Source: Mucidula mucida (lineage: Eukaryota > Basidiomycota > Agaricomycetes > Agaricales > Physalacriaceae). From it: a DNA stretch of 64,000 nucleotides. Under the pieces are notes generated by a model. The model made no database searches. It had not been told where the DNA came from and saw only the letters and a list, made by a program, of their open reading frames with translations. Every line of letters starts with the position of its first letter. Position 1 is the first letter of the stretch. The position numbers and the translations under genes were made by a program. Below are positions 1 to 11,811 of the stretch, one piece after another. Location of the stretch: the NCBI GenBank assembly GCA_015501055.1, contig JADNYV010000193.1, positions 1-64,000 of the forward strand, written 5' to 3'.

Positions 1-973
1 GGGGAATGATGGTGTGTATCGTAAGGTAAGTAAAGTAGGTAGGTAAACTGTCTACTATTTTACCGACTACTGACTACGTATCTACGGAGCCCAAGAGCTC
101 GTCACAAGTTCGCAATTGCCCAGCCGACGTCCCTCTGGTGTGAGGTAAGCCGAAGTTTTCCTGGGAACGGGGGTTGACCCGTAAACAGCGCCCACTGAAG
201 TGCAACTGCCAAAAGTTCGTTCTCGTGAGAGCGGCTACTTCCAGCACCCAAGGCAGTTATCTCTAACTGTTTAGCCCGGCGCTACTGGGACCAATACACA
301 TGTATGCGGACGTGCACTGGAATTAGGAATCCGTCGATCTGTAAACAGGAAAGGGGATGGGGGAAATGTGCAATGATCAAACAGTGAAGTGCTGATCAAT
401 GATCAGGGATGTGTAGTAGGTGGTAGAGAGTAGTTCTGATCTTTTGTTAGCAACTGACTATAGCCACATGACTAAACCAGGTACCACAGCAAGAACTGAA
501 AGAGAAAGTGTTTGCGTTCGTAAGACTAGGCTAGGCCAGGTGTATAAACGAGATCAGAACTAAAGTACAATGATACTACACTACTGCTTATATACTAGTA
601 AGTCTGTGTTTGGGACTCCTTGTCCATACACGTTTCCACTAGGGATGCTCCATGCCCTTGACCCAGTGTTGTATGCTGCTAGTCCGTGAAACCATTAAAT
701 ATGAGTGGTAACTGCATGTAAGTAATAATACTGAAACAATCATGTGTGCTACGAGTGTTGGTGGTGTGTATACAATAGGGAGTCCATGAGGTATCGGCAT
801 GTATGATGTCACCCATGTGTTGGGTGTATGTCTGACATGAGTACGGCTTTGGTAATGAAAAGGAGTATGATTGGTGACAAAACAGATGATGAAACAGTCC
901 GTTGGTTGATAAGACAAGCCCCCCGATAAGATATGATAATATTGAAAATGTGAAAATATGGCGATTCATAACA
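1..973 (-). repeat. LTR of an LTR retrotransposon, inner end at 973
   Basis: Seen: bases 1-973 match the reverse complement of about 62777-63754 almost end to end, with scattered substitutions. Read on the minus strand the repeat opens at 973 with TGTTATGAAT, the TG start typical of LTRs. The similarity stops sharply there, where the flanks differ. A TATA-like block lies near 590-600 on the minus strand. Short ORFs inside (for example 639-917) also occur in the other copy and show no protein family, so they are not called as genes. The outer end is cut by the window edge. It could be a solo LTR or the 5' LTR of an element running leftward. Confidence 0.8.
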
Positions 974-2437
974 CTGGGCGGATTCGGCTTTGTGTACGCC
1001 GACGCAAGGGGTTGCTTCACTCGATGGACACTCTATAGTCTCTTACCTTGTATCAACGTTGTGCCCAAAGACCCTTTGCAGACGCAGCAACCTTTGGACA
1101 GGCCTGTGCGAGGCGCTGATCTTTTCTTCTGGCGCCGCGGCACACAATGCAGAAACTCCCATATACTTGCGCACCTCTGACCGAGACGAAGGAGGAGAAA
1201 TGCAAGAAGTTTTTGGAGAGGAATTGCCAAGGTATGCACATATTTGACAACCATTCACGATGCTAAAATGTATGCAGTTTCTCTCAAATGTCGACAGCGC
1301 AAGAAAGCCTTGGCGAGCCCGTTCCCGTCGCACCATGTCCCTCCCCCGCCGCATGCGAGCCCGCTTCATAATGTTATTATAACGACGGGAAGGACACTGA
1401 GACAACTTGTGCAGCGACAAACCCCCACAACTACGACCACCCTCCATCATACGCAACAACTCAAACCTCCATGACTCGCCCTGAAAAAGTCCGTGCGCAG
1501 GTGCGGATTCACTGCAGACTCCATTTGCTCACTCTTCATCTGTGTCCCAGTATGTGCCGCATCTCATTCCACCATGTTTAAGCATTGAGCGCCTTTGTCA
1601 CATCTGAGCGTCGGTATTGCTTAGCAGGTACTGTACTGCTTCCTCTGGCCGCGGTGAGTCCGATTATTGGCAATAACCATTGGCCAGGCTTAATGTGTGC
1701 TTAGGGCTTTAATATAGATATCTTCCACTCAACAATGGCCACGAGACAATGCAAGCAACTATTGGCTTTGACACCATGCTTCCGTCTTTTTTACTTCGCT
1801 TTTTTCATCCCTGCCACCTGTATGTATACCCACCCACGCACTCATCTGCGAGCTGATTTAATGTGTGCGCAGTGCTGCATCCAGGGATCGAGGACACTGT
1901 CGCCAATGCGGACCAATGATGTTGTGCACGCTCAGCGACACCGTGGCTCAGGACTTGGACAGCAACAACAATGAGCTCAACAAGCCGGCATTTGATGGTC
2001 ATGAGGAGGATCAAGATGTTCAGATGCAGGCACCGGACGTGGGTGTGAGTGCAGGCAAGGGCGAGGGCGAGGCTAGCGCCAATGCGGATGCGAGTGTCTA
2101 GAATATGATTATTCATATGGAATTCATCTTGTTTTGCCTGCTTTTATCTGTGTGATTGTTGTTGAGAGTGCTCTTGACCCGAAACTTGGCTGACACTTGG
2201 TGTTGACAATAATAAGTGAATTTCTACTTAGGCAAGTAGAAATACACTTAGATACACAAGTCGACCTAGCGTAGCTAAGTGTCATCGTCCTTTCTACTTA
2301 TGACACTTATCGACACTTATTGACTTGGCCAAGTAGCGTAAGTAGCCCCGCCAAGTACGTGTTAGTTTGCTGATGAGACAAAAATATACACATATAGTCG
2401 ACTAACAAGATGCTCCAGAAATCTGCATACGACCAAT
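974..2437. other. Intergenic, possible unassigned exons
   Basis: No gene can be assigned with confidence. A plus-strand stretch at about 1140-1231 reads openly and ends at a donor-like GTATGC. Another open plus-strand stretch rich in Asp, Glu and Gly ends with a stop at about 2099-2101. These might be exons of an unrecognised gene, but I found no family motif and could not connect them. The 3' part holds a dyad-rich block, listed separately. Confidence 0.3.
2221..2345. repeat. Dyad-rich block built on an AAGT core
   Basis: Seen: a perfect 9-bp inverted repeat with a 4-nt loop (TTTCTACTT at 2221-2229, AAGTAGAAA at 2234-2242). A second perfect 8-bp pair follows (ACACTTAG at 2244-2251, CTAAGTGT at 2275-2282), then two copies of GACACTTAT, then the 12-bp palindrome ACTTGGCCAAGT at 2323-2334. 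It lies about 95-220 bp beyond the stop of the convergent helicase gene. Possible roles are a 3' UTR hairpin or a relic of a small inverted-repeat transposon. The function is unknown. Confidence 0.6.
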
Positions 2438-5400
2438 CTACTCATCGTCACGGTTCCAAGGGCGGTCGGCGTTGATATCTACATCTTCGTCGTCCAGACC
2501 CGCCAGCGTCAGCGACTCCATCTGGCGCGTGAACTCATTCATATCCTGTTCCGCCGCTTCTCGGATAGCAGCATCATATCCACCAGCTTCGTCTACGACC
2601 TCGTTGGGATCCCATGAGATACCCTTACCCGTCCAACCGCCGTTGCAATGTATATAGTTCAAGAATTGTCTCCATAGAGGGTCCAGGGAGAGTACAAGCG
2701 GATCGCCGATGATTATCAAAAGAGCTTTAGCTCGCGTAACAGCGACTACAGAGGCCGTTCAAACAATGTAAGTGAAGATATCATTCAAGTGACTGACCGT
2801 TGAAACGGCGTGGACTCGCGACGAAGCCAAGAGTGTGGCGCAGATCGTACTCAACGAACTCGCGACTGCTACGCACAGTAGAGATAATGATGACCTTCCG
2901 CTCCTGCAAGGCAAATGAGAAACCGTGAAGAGCATTGAACGTTGAACTTTACCTGGCCTTGAAATTCCTCGACGCTTCCGACTTTGATACCACTCGCTGA
3001 CGTAGACAAAAGCTTGCGGATTTTCTGCACCTGGGCGTGGTACGGGGCAATGATACCAATATCAGCGTCGCCTATAAATATGATCACCTTCCGTCTAGGT
3101 GAGGGTGAACAAGCGCTTACTGAGTCGCAACTTGCGGTCTCCCCGCAGTGCTTCGACTTTCTCTTTGACCATCAAAGCCTCCTGGATATTGAAGAACGAC
3201 GGCGAAGAAGCCTCTCGGTCGTCTTTCCCGGACATGCCGATGAACAGGATAGGGAATTTCTTCCCAGCCGGTGGTAAAATGGCGGATTGAATGAACATAT
3301 TGATATTGTTGGGATCTCCACAAGCAACAAGATCGTTGTTGTAGAACCTCTCATTCGGGAACTTGAGGATAGCAAGATGCGAACGGAAATTCTTGGTTAG
3401 CTTGACGACACTAAAGCATGAACCGTCAGCCAGAAATCACATAGAACGAGAGCAAGGTACAGACCATCGCGCATTTCCATTTTCTCCATCGTACATCGCC
3501 ATCTTCATTAACCTCTCAATGTAACTCGTCTCCAACCCAAACTCTCTCGCAACCGCCGACCTTACGATCGGTCCCAGCTGCTTCGGATCACCAGACAAAA
3601 CCACGTTAGTATTATTATCAGCCATCGTCTTAACGGCAATCATAGACTCGGGCTCTGTCGCCTGCCCCGCCTCGTCGATGAAGATATGGGTGAAATGTCC
3701 GCGTGGAACTCCAACCCCAAAGAAGACAGATGCAGATACGCAGGTCGTCACGCAGACGGTGAACCGTGAGACGTTCGCAGCCAGAGGAATAGAAAAATGG
3801 CCTTCGGCTCTGTACGTGAAGGATTCCAAAGCGCCGGGGACAGCTGCTTTCTGGCGAGATGGAGCGTAAAACCGAAAGAGCTTGCTCGAGCCAAGTTCAA
3901 TCAGACGGAGGGCAATGAGATCCGCTGCGGAATTGCTAGGAGCGCAGGCGAGAATCTTGGCTTTGGGGTTGCTACTGATGACTTGACGAATGGCTTCAAC
4001 CATTGTTACTGTTTTCCCTGTTCCGGGCCTATGGGTGATTAAGTTAACGCAGGCAGCGATATACTAACATTCCAACTTACGGTCCGAAGATCACAAACGG
4101 CACCGATCCAGGCGGCGCGCGGACAATGGAGTCAACGGCCATCCTTTGCCTCTCATTTTGATCTATGAGAGGATTATACGACCGCCGCCTCGTCTGATTC
4201 GAGGGCACCGTAGGATCCCCTTCGATAGAGGGTGGGAAAAGTAGCCGCTCCGGAGCAAATGCCGCGTCTAGCGCCTGGTGCTGTCGGCGTAGCGGATAAC
4301 GATTCAACTTGAAGCGAACGGTGAAACGGTCGGTGGCGGAGCCGGTAAACTTGCGGCCAAAGCGCAGTCCGACTTCAGCTTGGCGCACGACGTGCACACA
4401 ACCTTCGTACCAGTGACCTTCTGGGGCGTCACTGCGGCGTACGAGAATGCTGTCGCCTATTCAAGAGGATATCAACATGAGGTCTACACGTTTCAAAACC
4501 TATGAGCGTACCGACAAGGACGCTAGGACGATTTTCCGCAAGTCCTGGAACATCAACACTGAAAGATGACGATCAGTACGAGGTCATTAGCGAGTATTGC
4601 AGGAAGACACACTAGTAGTATTGATTGTGGTTCGTCAATTTGGCGCCTGTGATATCATAATGCTCCAGATCCCGACTACGAGTATCATCGACCAAGAATT
4701 AGCCACGCATCAAATGGCACAGCAAACGACAACAGACCTCGCTTTATGTTCCTCAACCCATATCAGGTGTTTGAAAAATCGGCTATAGACACCCTGGTCG
4801 GCGTTCAGCGTCGAAGGCAATAGCAGTCTCATTCTTTTCTTGACGTCTGCCTCCGACCCCGCCTCCAAGGCGGCCTTCAAGTTGGCGGGAATATCTGCAA
4901 TAGGGAGCTTTGTCACGTACGGGACGACCCCCAGCGATGGCGCTTTCACACCAGGCTCGATGGCTGTCTCTGGGTGGCGCGCAGATCGGCGTTTAGGCTT
5001 GAAAGGTATAGTGGGCGGGAGAGCTTCGTATTCCTCTCGATTACCGACAATGATGTGCAGAGGTTTGCTGATAAGAAATTGCGTCCCCAACTGGACGTCC
5101 TGGAAAAGAAGTTCCAGCCGGTCCTCTTCGCGCCCTGCATAAGATTGTCTAGCAGTGAGGGTCAGAGTTATAGACATGCGCGATGTAAGCCTAGCGCCAG
5201 ACGTGGAGACCTCAAATCTGAGAAAGAAAAGGTTCAGCAATGATACGCTAGATCAATGGAATTTCGACGTACGAACGAGAGGCGGGAGCCATGTCTTTCG
5301 AGGAAGCCAGCACGGAGCTGACAAGGCGGATGTTGGCACTGCGCACGTCGGTAGATATTGTCGCGTATTTTCGTACGCCAGCCGTTGCCTGTACCACCTC

Positions 5401-5910
5401 TACAACACCGAAGTCGAACTCCCCAGATACAGAAACTCCATGCTTGTCCCCTTCGGCTTCCTCTAGGACAGCGCTGTACGCCGTGAACTGCTCCTTCGCC
5501 AGATGCTTCCGCCCAGCGATGTGATTGTCCCAGACATTGTTCTGTATTAGACGACTGCATGTTGCGCAAAGCTTGTGGTTCGGCATGACCTGAGATTCCT
5601 CCGGCGCAATGTTGGCCGCGATGCCTCTACTTTGGCACTTTCGGCCATGCTTGGGGGATTGAACGTGGAGATGCCAGAATTTCTGGCCACACAAATGAGT
5701 ATTGCAGACGGAACAGTACAACCAACCAGTGGAAGATACGAGGGAAGCGGCGGCTTTGTGGCGAGTCGTACGCAAGTGAGCATTGTAGATTGTGGCAGAT
5801 GCGAAGATCGTCTTGCACGGCTCGCAAGTGGTGACCTTGTGATTGTATGCGCATGTTCCACCGGCGTTGCACGTCCCGGATGAAAGGATGTTTGGGCAAA
5901 TAGCGACCAT
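2438..5910 (-). CDS. MOV10/SDE3-like SF1 RNA helicase with N-terminal zinc fingers
   Basis: ATP-dependent RNA helicase of superfamily 1 (Upf1-like, MOV10/SDE3 branch). Seen: after the ATG at 5908-5910 comes a CCCH finger (C-x8-C-x5-C-x3-H), then about three C-x2-C-x(11-12)-H-x5-H fingers of the type found in dsRNA-binding proteins. A middle region of beta-rich character follows. The helicase core has Walker A GPPGTGKT, restored exactly by removing an intron at 4029-4080, then DEAG in [26 protein letters not shown], the GSVEEFQGQ motif and [10 protein letters not shown]. The C-terminal tail is acidic. Known: MOV10/SDE3 helicases act in RNA silencing and mRNP remodelling. Inferred: this protein could serve RNA interference or transposon control. 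Substrate and partners cannot be read from sequence. About eight introns. All core motifs are present, so the gene looks functional. Confidence 0.9.
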
Positions 5911-7597
5911 GATGGTTAAGGTGAAAGGAAAGGTGAGCCACCCGGACACGCGTTAAACTGCTGGTGGGCATCACGGGTGTGAGAGAATAGAAGCCGATCG
6001 GGCTCGAGCGACAGAAGATTTTTCACTGAATTGAATGATTTGTTGAAGGCGTTAAGGTGGGCATTGGTGTTAAGTACCGAGGAGTCCTTACGTCTACGAG
6101 CTTGCAGAATGTTCTGCACCATCAATTGGTGCATTAGGCGAACGAATAAAGCGCTGAAGCGCTGACTGAGGTCGGCGTCGGGCATGCTTTAATCTCAAAC
6201 GCATTCGTTAGGACTGTGAGGCTTATATCTGACGGGTCAGTAACGGCTAAGTCATACAAACTCAGCAAGATGCGAAGTAGCAAGCTTAGTGACATACCAG
6301 GAGGGATAAGTCGTTCTATCGACTCACCAGAATAACTGTGGAGTCCGAAATGTACTCAGCTCCAAGTCGACTAAGGCTCTCCGGAAATCAAAGCGTTGCG
6401 GCTTGCGGCATACGCCTCAAGGTGGGCACGAGGACTAGTAACACTTTGTCGTATACCTTCAGTGGCCCGGGACACTTCAGTCGACTTCTTACTCTTTTTG
6501 AGAAACTATTGACCTAGTGCAACCCCATTTTTTTCAGTAATGAGACGAAGCAAGAGCTAGATATTCCACGAAGGGACGGGCCTACGCAATTGGACTTCAA
6601 GCTTCATGGCTTGATACAAATCCGGAGCCGAGTTCTTTCCTTCGCCGGTAAGAAAGTGTATTGGCGGCACTGTGATGGCATATAACATGAAGATTATTCG
6701 ACAACGTACGTCGTCCGCTCTGTATGACAGGTTGATGCGCCAGACGCTTTGCGGCGCCACTAAGTTTCCGTAGAATGGGAGGTTCTCATTCGCCGAGATT
6801 ACAGACGGAGAGTTCCCGCCAGAGAATGAGCGCTCTCATATCGTTGGCACACCAATTGACGGCTCTATGAAGAATGCCGCTTTTAGGCTTTCATTTCAGC
6901 AAGGGCTGCCCACTTACTCTCTGCGGCATTGCCGCATAGGTAGCTAAAGGAGTAGAGCATTAGGCATTAGGACTAGCGGAATGAGTGACTAATACCGCAC
7001 TTGGCAATACGAATAGTCGTATGGTGGGACTGTACTAGTCTGTCTGCTTCATGCCACGCGATTCCGGCCAAAAAAAAAAAAGGCTGATGCACGTGATGCT
7101 ATCTTATCGGATTGACGTGCCTGTCACGGGCTGAACCTAAATTAAAGTCCCTCCGTCGGACCAAACGTGTCTTTCGGACGTTGCGTACTGTGGCGTTCAA
7201 TTGAGTCTTGACTTTGAAAAGCTGTGTATGAGGTGAAATCTCTCACAGGCTGTGGTCGAGGCTCGGCTTCGCCACTTTGAGCGGCGGGACTTGTCAGGTT
7301 CGTGCACCCGTGTTAGTGCGCTCTGAAAATATCACCATTGATGATTCATGGCGTTCTAGCACTCTCCTCTAGAAGTACTGGTCAATGGTCGTAACTCTTA
7401 CTGTCTCTCCCATAGCTGAAAGATCTCCATATGACAATCTCCGTTATCATTGACAGCATCTCTCGGAGGAACAGTTTCTCAGAACCAGGAGATAATCAGG
7501 GCTGCAACGGTTGTCACATCTATTTCGATCAGAGCCAAAACGTCATCCCTTTCGCTGTTTTCCTTTGAAAAAGCAAATTCATGCCTACTCCCTCACC
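5911..7597. other. Intergenic between divergent helicase and DUF6533 genes
   Basis: About 1.7 kb holding both promoters. An open frame at 5916-6185 (-) sits just upstream of the helicase start in another frame and shows no family. A run of 12 A lies at 7070-7081. I see no RNA gene, repeat or transposon. Confidence 0.5.
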
Positions 7598-9272
7598 ATG
7601 ACCTCGTACTCTGACGAGGAGAATGCGAAGTTCGTCGCACTCTACAGAGGGAGTTTGATACCCCTTCATGCCGTTCGTGAGTACTACGAGCTACTTGCCC
7701 CCGCCATCTCCCAAGAGCTGATCATTTTTGTGCAGTTGTCGGGTTGACATGGATTGTCCATGATTATTGTGCGTTTCCTATCCCCAATTGCTATGTCGGC
7801 CGCCCTCTCATATACCGCATCGCGTCGCGTAGTTGTCACCCTCGAGGATGAGGTACTCTTTGAACTCAACATCTCCGCCCTCTTGCTCACCGTTTGCGCC
7901 TCCACGCATAGGTTCGCTACGTATGGGTTAGTCTACACGGCCTCTATTCACCACCATCATTTACGTTACTCCCCTAGCCCCAAAAGATGTGTTTTTCCAA
8001 AGCCATGTTTCTCTGGGTAGCGTTTTTCTCACACTCCACTTCCGTGATTGTGCTCATCATCTGACCCGTACAGATCAGATACTACAGCATCGCACTATTG
8101 ATATTCGACGTGACCCAAATACACGTATTTTCCATACCCGGAATCACCGGGGATAACTTGTATGTACCCGCCTTCCGTACTCGACGCGCTCAATTCACGA
8201 CGCCGAAACCTCAGATGTGTCGCCATGGACTCGATAATACGCGTTGTTGGCGCAGTCAGCCTTTGGTCCGTTGAAATCGTGCTACAGCTTCGGATCTACG
8301 CGCTGTACAAATGTTCCAAGAAGGTCCGCGCTTGGCGTTTATCTCTGCCATCTTTTCGCTGATGGTTTCCTATTCACAGGTCGCATTAATCAACGCGCTC
8401 CTCTTCGCCGGGTCCATTGCCGGGTTTTTCTATATCCTCATATTCAACGCACAGCGGCGACAGGCTGTCATCGCGGACGCCATACATCTGCCTCTACCAG
8501 GATGCCCATCTATACATTCTGGTATTGAATGGGTACAATGGGTCCCAGGTTGGTGTGTGCTTTAGACTCAAAATCCGGTGTCTCATCTGTTATTCTAGCG
8601 ACGGCATACGAAGGCGTATTATTTGCATTTGCATTGTACAAGACTTCGATGTCAACCGCGGGGCGGATGAAGAAGGGCAAGAAGATATCCCTATATTCTC
8701 TAATTTTGCGAGATAACATTTTCTATTTTCTGGCGTGCGTGCTGCCTCTCCATCAACGCGCTCCTATGCATATTGACTCCTGCCTAGAATTACTGTGCTA
8801 CTCATATTCAACAATCTCATGGTCGTCGTACGTCCACTTGTTACTTTCCCCTTCGCATCTCGCTGATATGATCTACAGGGTGTGACTAAGATTCCCTGGT
8901 TCAGCTACGGGTACGTACCTACTCCGCTTTCTTGCCTCATTCTTCCGCTAACCGTCTTTTGACTACAGTCCCTTTCACGCTGCGATTGGCGTTCTCACTA
9001 CGCGGATGCTGCTTAACTTACGAAAAGCGAGTGCCACCGAAATGATGTCTTCGGGCCCTCTTCCCTCTCGAACTCCCCTACCCAACTTTCGTTCGGAGGT
9101 ATTATCGTGGCATGCAGCAGCTGGTCAGGAGAGCACGGACTTCGCTCCGAGTCTGAGTTATGGCTCGACGGGGGAGTCGACCGCAGAGTCCTGGCAAACG
9201 GGAAACCTACCTCCGTTTCAGTTCACTTCCTTTGGTGTATTTGACGCGTTTGAGAAGACGGAAAAACTGTAA
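7598..9272 (+). CDS. DUF6533-domain multi-pass membrane protein
   Basis: Member of a large basidiomycete family of seven-helix-like membrane proteins with no known function. Spliced model: 7598-7676, 7736-7768, 7833-7852, 7912-7926, 7978-8016, 8074-8159, 8215-8323, 8380-8548, 8599-8734, 8788-8827, 8879-8910, 8969-9272. It sums to 1062 nt, 353 residues. Family hallmarks appear in order: VHDYFVTLEDEVRYVW, then IRYYSIALLIFD, VVGAVSLWSVEIVLQLRIYALY, FAGSIAGFFYIL, the loop LPLPGCPSIHSGIEWVQWVP, and FSYGPFHAAIGVLTTRMLL. The C-terminal tail of about 80 residues is hydrophilic. Two internal exons are only 20 and 15 nt, yet the frame is kept throughout, so the gene is judged intact. Plasma-membrane location is inferred. 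Confidence 0.87.
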
Positions 9273-9735
9273 AGTGTCTCCTGGCTTCAGTATACCTTTT
9301 ACTGTATTTTAGATTATTTGTTGTTTGTATCATTCACTGGGAGAGGAATTCATTGAGAGCTATCTGTAGTATGGATTAAGGACATAACAAGCGCCACACT
9401 CTGCGTCGCGGGTCAGCCCCTGAACCTATTATCAAAATCAAATCACAAGTATGATCGACCACTCTTTCTCCAGGCTCCAGCCGCATCTTCCACTACCGTA
9501 TCCTGCTATCTTCTTCATCTTGTGATGAACTATCGTTCTGAAACCCAGATGCTATAGAGCTAAATTTAACCTGCCCTATGACCAGGCCTGTGAGTAGATG
9601 GAGACCTTCCACTGCGGAACCGATGATAAACATTGTCGTGACTCATCCTCACAACTGTCGAGTCAGTTTCTGGAGGCCCTGCACATCAGAAAGCTTAGTC
9701 CCTTACTACTCTGCGCTCTAATTCAAAAAGTATAA
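9273..9735. other. Intergenic, 463 bp
   Basis: Holds the 3' end of the DUF6533 gene and the promoter of the small Ser/Pro-rich gene. TATAAAT at 9731-9737 overlaps the first ATG of that ORF. Nothing else is recognised. Confidence 0.5.
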
Positions 9736-10206
9736 ATGAGCGTCTTGACAACTGATGAAACCTCCAACATCCGCTTTACAGCTCCTCGCACGTCCCTAAC
9801 GAGAGCCGATTATCCTGACCGCGAAATGTCTAACTCACCTTATACCGGATCCACAACCTCTTTCTCCTCTTCCGCACCATTGAACCCAAACCCTCCACCA
9901 AAAGACTTCTCCGCCGCCTTCGCGTCCCTCCAATCGACATACGGATTTGCCGGGCAGGCGCCATCCCCTTCCCCATCTCCTTCGCAGAAACCGAAATCGC
10001 CATCCTCCTCATCCTCGCTGTTCGCGAAGTTGGGGCTGCGTTCGACGCGTCCATCTTCATCTACAACGCCATCTTCACAACCACAGAAAGAACAGCAGAC
10101 AAAGCTGTCGCCTGAATTAGCGTTTGCTGATCTGGCGTCGCGTTACCCGATGCAAGGTGGTTCAGGAGGTGGAAGTGCATCCCAGTCAAAGACGTCAAGT
10201 CTGTAA
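9736..10206 (+). CDS. Small Ser/Pro-rich hypothetical protein
   Basis: Single-exon ORF of 156 codons, rich in Ser, Pro and Gln. It has a short ordered-looking segment around KDFSAAFASLQSTYGFAGQ, followed by low-complexity Ser/Pro runs and a Gly/Ser tail. No signal peptide, membrane helix or known domain is visible, so most of it is probably disordered. The first ATG at 9736 lies within TATAAATG. If that is the TATA box, transcription would start downstream and the real start would be the ATG at 9826, giving 126 residues. I do not recognise the family. Confidence 0.55.
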   Translation: MSVLTTDETSNIRFTAPRTSLTRADYPDREMSNSPYTGSTTSFSSSAPLNPNPPPKDFSAAFASLQSTYGFAGQAPSPSPSPSQKPKSPSSSSSLFAKLGLRSTRPSSSTTPSSQPQKEQQTKLSPELAFADLASRYPMQGGSGGGSASQSKTSSL

Positions 10207-10283
10207 GATGAACGTAGGGAGGAGAGGACATAGTTTTCAATCATCGCCAGTTATTCAAGTCTTCTAAGCAGTACGAGTGATCG

Positions 10284-11811
10284 CTAGTCCTTAATTATGT
10301 TGTACATATTGATATCCTTTGCAATCGTTGTTTGCCTTCCCGCCCACGCCGCGGTAACCGCCTGCATAAGTTCAAAATTCCGCCCGCGACATGTCGCAAA
10401 CTCACACCAGTACCAAGCCTCAGCATACTTGTTGTCCTCCGGAAGTTTGCTCAATACTAAGGTCCAAAACCTCTGTGGCGCATCAGGAAGACAGGCCGAA
10501 GCGCCGTGCCAAACGACCTTGCCCGCCGGTAGTACACTGTCCCTCGTCGCCTCGACTGCTAGTGCACTAGAAAGGTCCAACCCTACCCACTCCGTCTTCG
10601 ACACCTAGGTAGAAACTATAGACCCACTCTGTGTCGATTCATAAAAGTAAGGATGGCGCAATCTAGCCCACTCTTTCATGATACACATCTGGCGTTCGAG
10701 TTCGTCGGGATTTCGGTTGGGTGGCAATAGCTTGGCGTATCTTCAACGCGATATCGCCGACGGACATGACCCGCAATTCACCTAAAGGTATGGGTGGAAG
10801 TGGCACCATTATGTAGATAGACAGGCGACGATGCAGGGAGGATTGCTATTCGACCACGCAGATTGGATGCGAAGCCCAGGACGTGTGGGGATACATCGGG
10901 AGTGGAGGAGTGTTGAGAGAGATTCAACTGTAGAAAAGGGTCATGTTCAGATTTACTGCGTTGAAAGCAGATATAATCGCACCTTCATCAGCATGGCAGT
11001 CAGCACGTCGTGTTCACTGAACCAAACGTCTTCTAGTCCTTTCGCTCTGAGTTCTCGGAGGCCTTCTGCCCGATGTTTGTCGATCACCTTGCTCGGAAGA
11101 AACAGCATCCTCTCTTCCTCTTCCTCCTTTGCGGCTGGTAGTATCATTTCTTCCTCCGGCGAAGGAAGCGGCATGGTTGTTAACTTTCTCTCCCTCAACT
11201 CGATTACTCCCGCTTCCGTCTTAGGATATCTGGCTTCGAAAGGTCCCAGTACATCATTATCTTCAAAGAACGGCGGAGGGGCACGTCCGGCAAGGACTGC
11301 ACACCACGCTTGCAAAATGATTCCGACACCAAGCATGTCGGTGAAGCAGTGCGGGATGGTGAAACCAATGAGAGTGACGTCCGCGAATGTAGTAACGTGT
11401 AGAGCAATGATGGGTCGGTCAGGAATTCGTGTATCGTTGACGGTGTTTCCGGTGTGCGGAAAAGGTGCAGAACGTTCCTGTACCCTGGATGTGTCGAGGG
11501 CTTCGCAGTGCATTTCGGGAGAGCATCTTTCGGCAAAGATCCGTCTACACGCTTGATACTGAATGTGAATGGTGGTCGCTCTGGTGAGAAGGCGGCGGGG
11601 ACACGGAGCTCCATAACGCCCTGCAGAGCGTAAATCAATCACTTTCGATAAATCGAATACTTTTCAACTTGCCTGAGCGTTTCCCCTTCACCCTCGCTCC
11701 TAGCTTGGGCCAATGATTCAAGATTAGCGCCGCTAGTCCGTTCTTCAATTTGTCGGGATCAAGACTCCCGCGGACGACCAATCCCACGTTCATAATGATA
11801 TCCCCAACGAT
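10284..11811 (-). pseudogene. BAHD-type acyltransferase (transferase family), broken
   Basis: Known: fungal members of this family move acyl groups from acyl-CoA to alcohols or amines. Seen: an N-terminal exon with NVGLVVRGSLDPDKLKNG and NHWPKLGARVK, a segment starting VMELRVPAAFSPERPPF, the catalytic H-x3-D as HCFTD in IGFTIPHCFTDMLG, and a C-terminal part with VVWHGASACLPDAPQRFW. Breaks: a frame change near 11,530 between SIKRVDG and AERCSPEM; a second near 10,805 before PLPPIPLGELR; a third near 10,725 before NRNPDELERQ; and an in-frame TAG near 10,607. The intron at about 11,634-11,683 would use a GC donor. With three frame changes and a stop, a full-length enzyme is unlikely. Assembly indels are the alternative. 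Confidence 0.72.

Noticed and set aside
639..1020. Protein genes inside the left LTR
   Set aside because: The same short frames occur in the right LTR copy and have no domain; they are repeat sequence.
5916..6185. N-terminal extension of the helicase
   Set aside because: Different frame from the zinc-finger exon, no splice link needed, no family features.
7070..7081. Poly-A tail of a retroposon
   Set aside because: Only 12 A, with no target duplication or retroposon body upstream.
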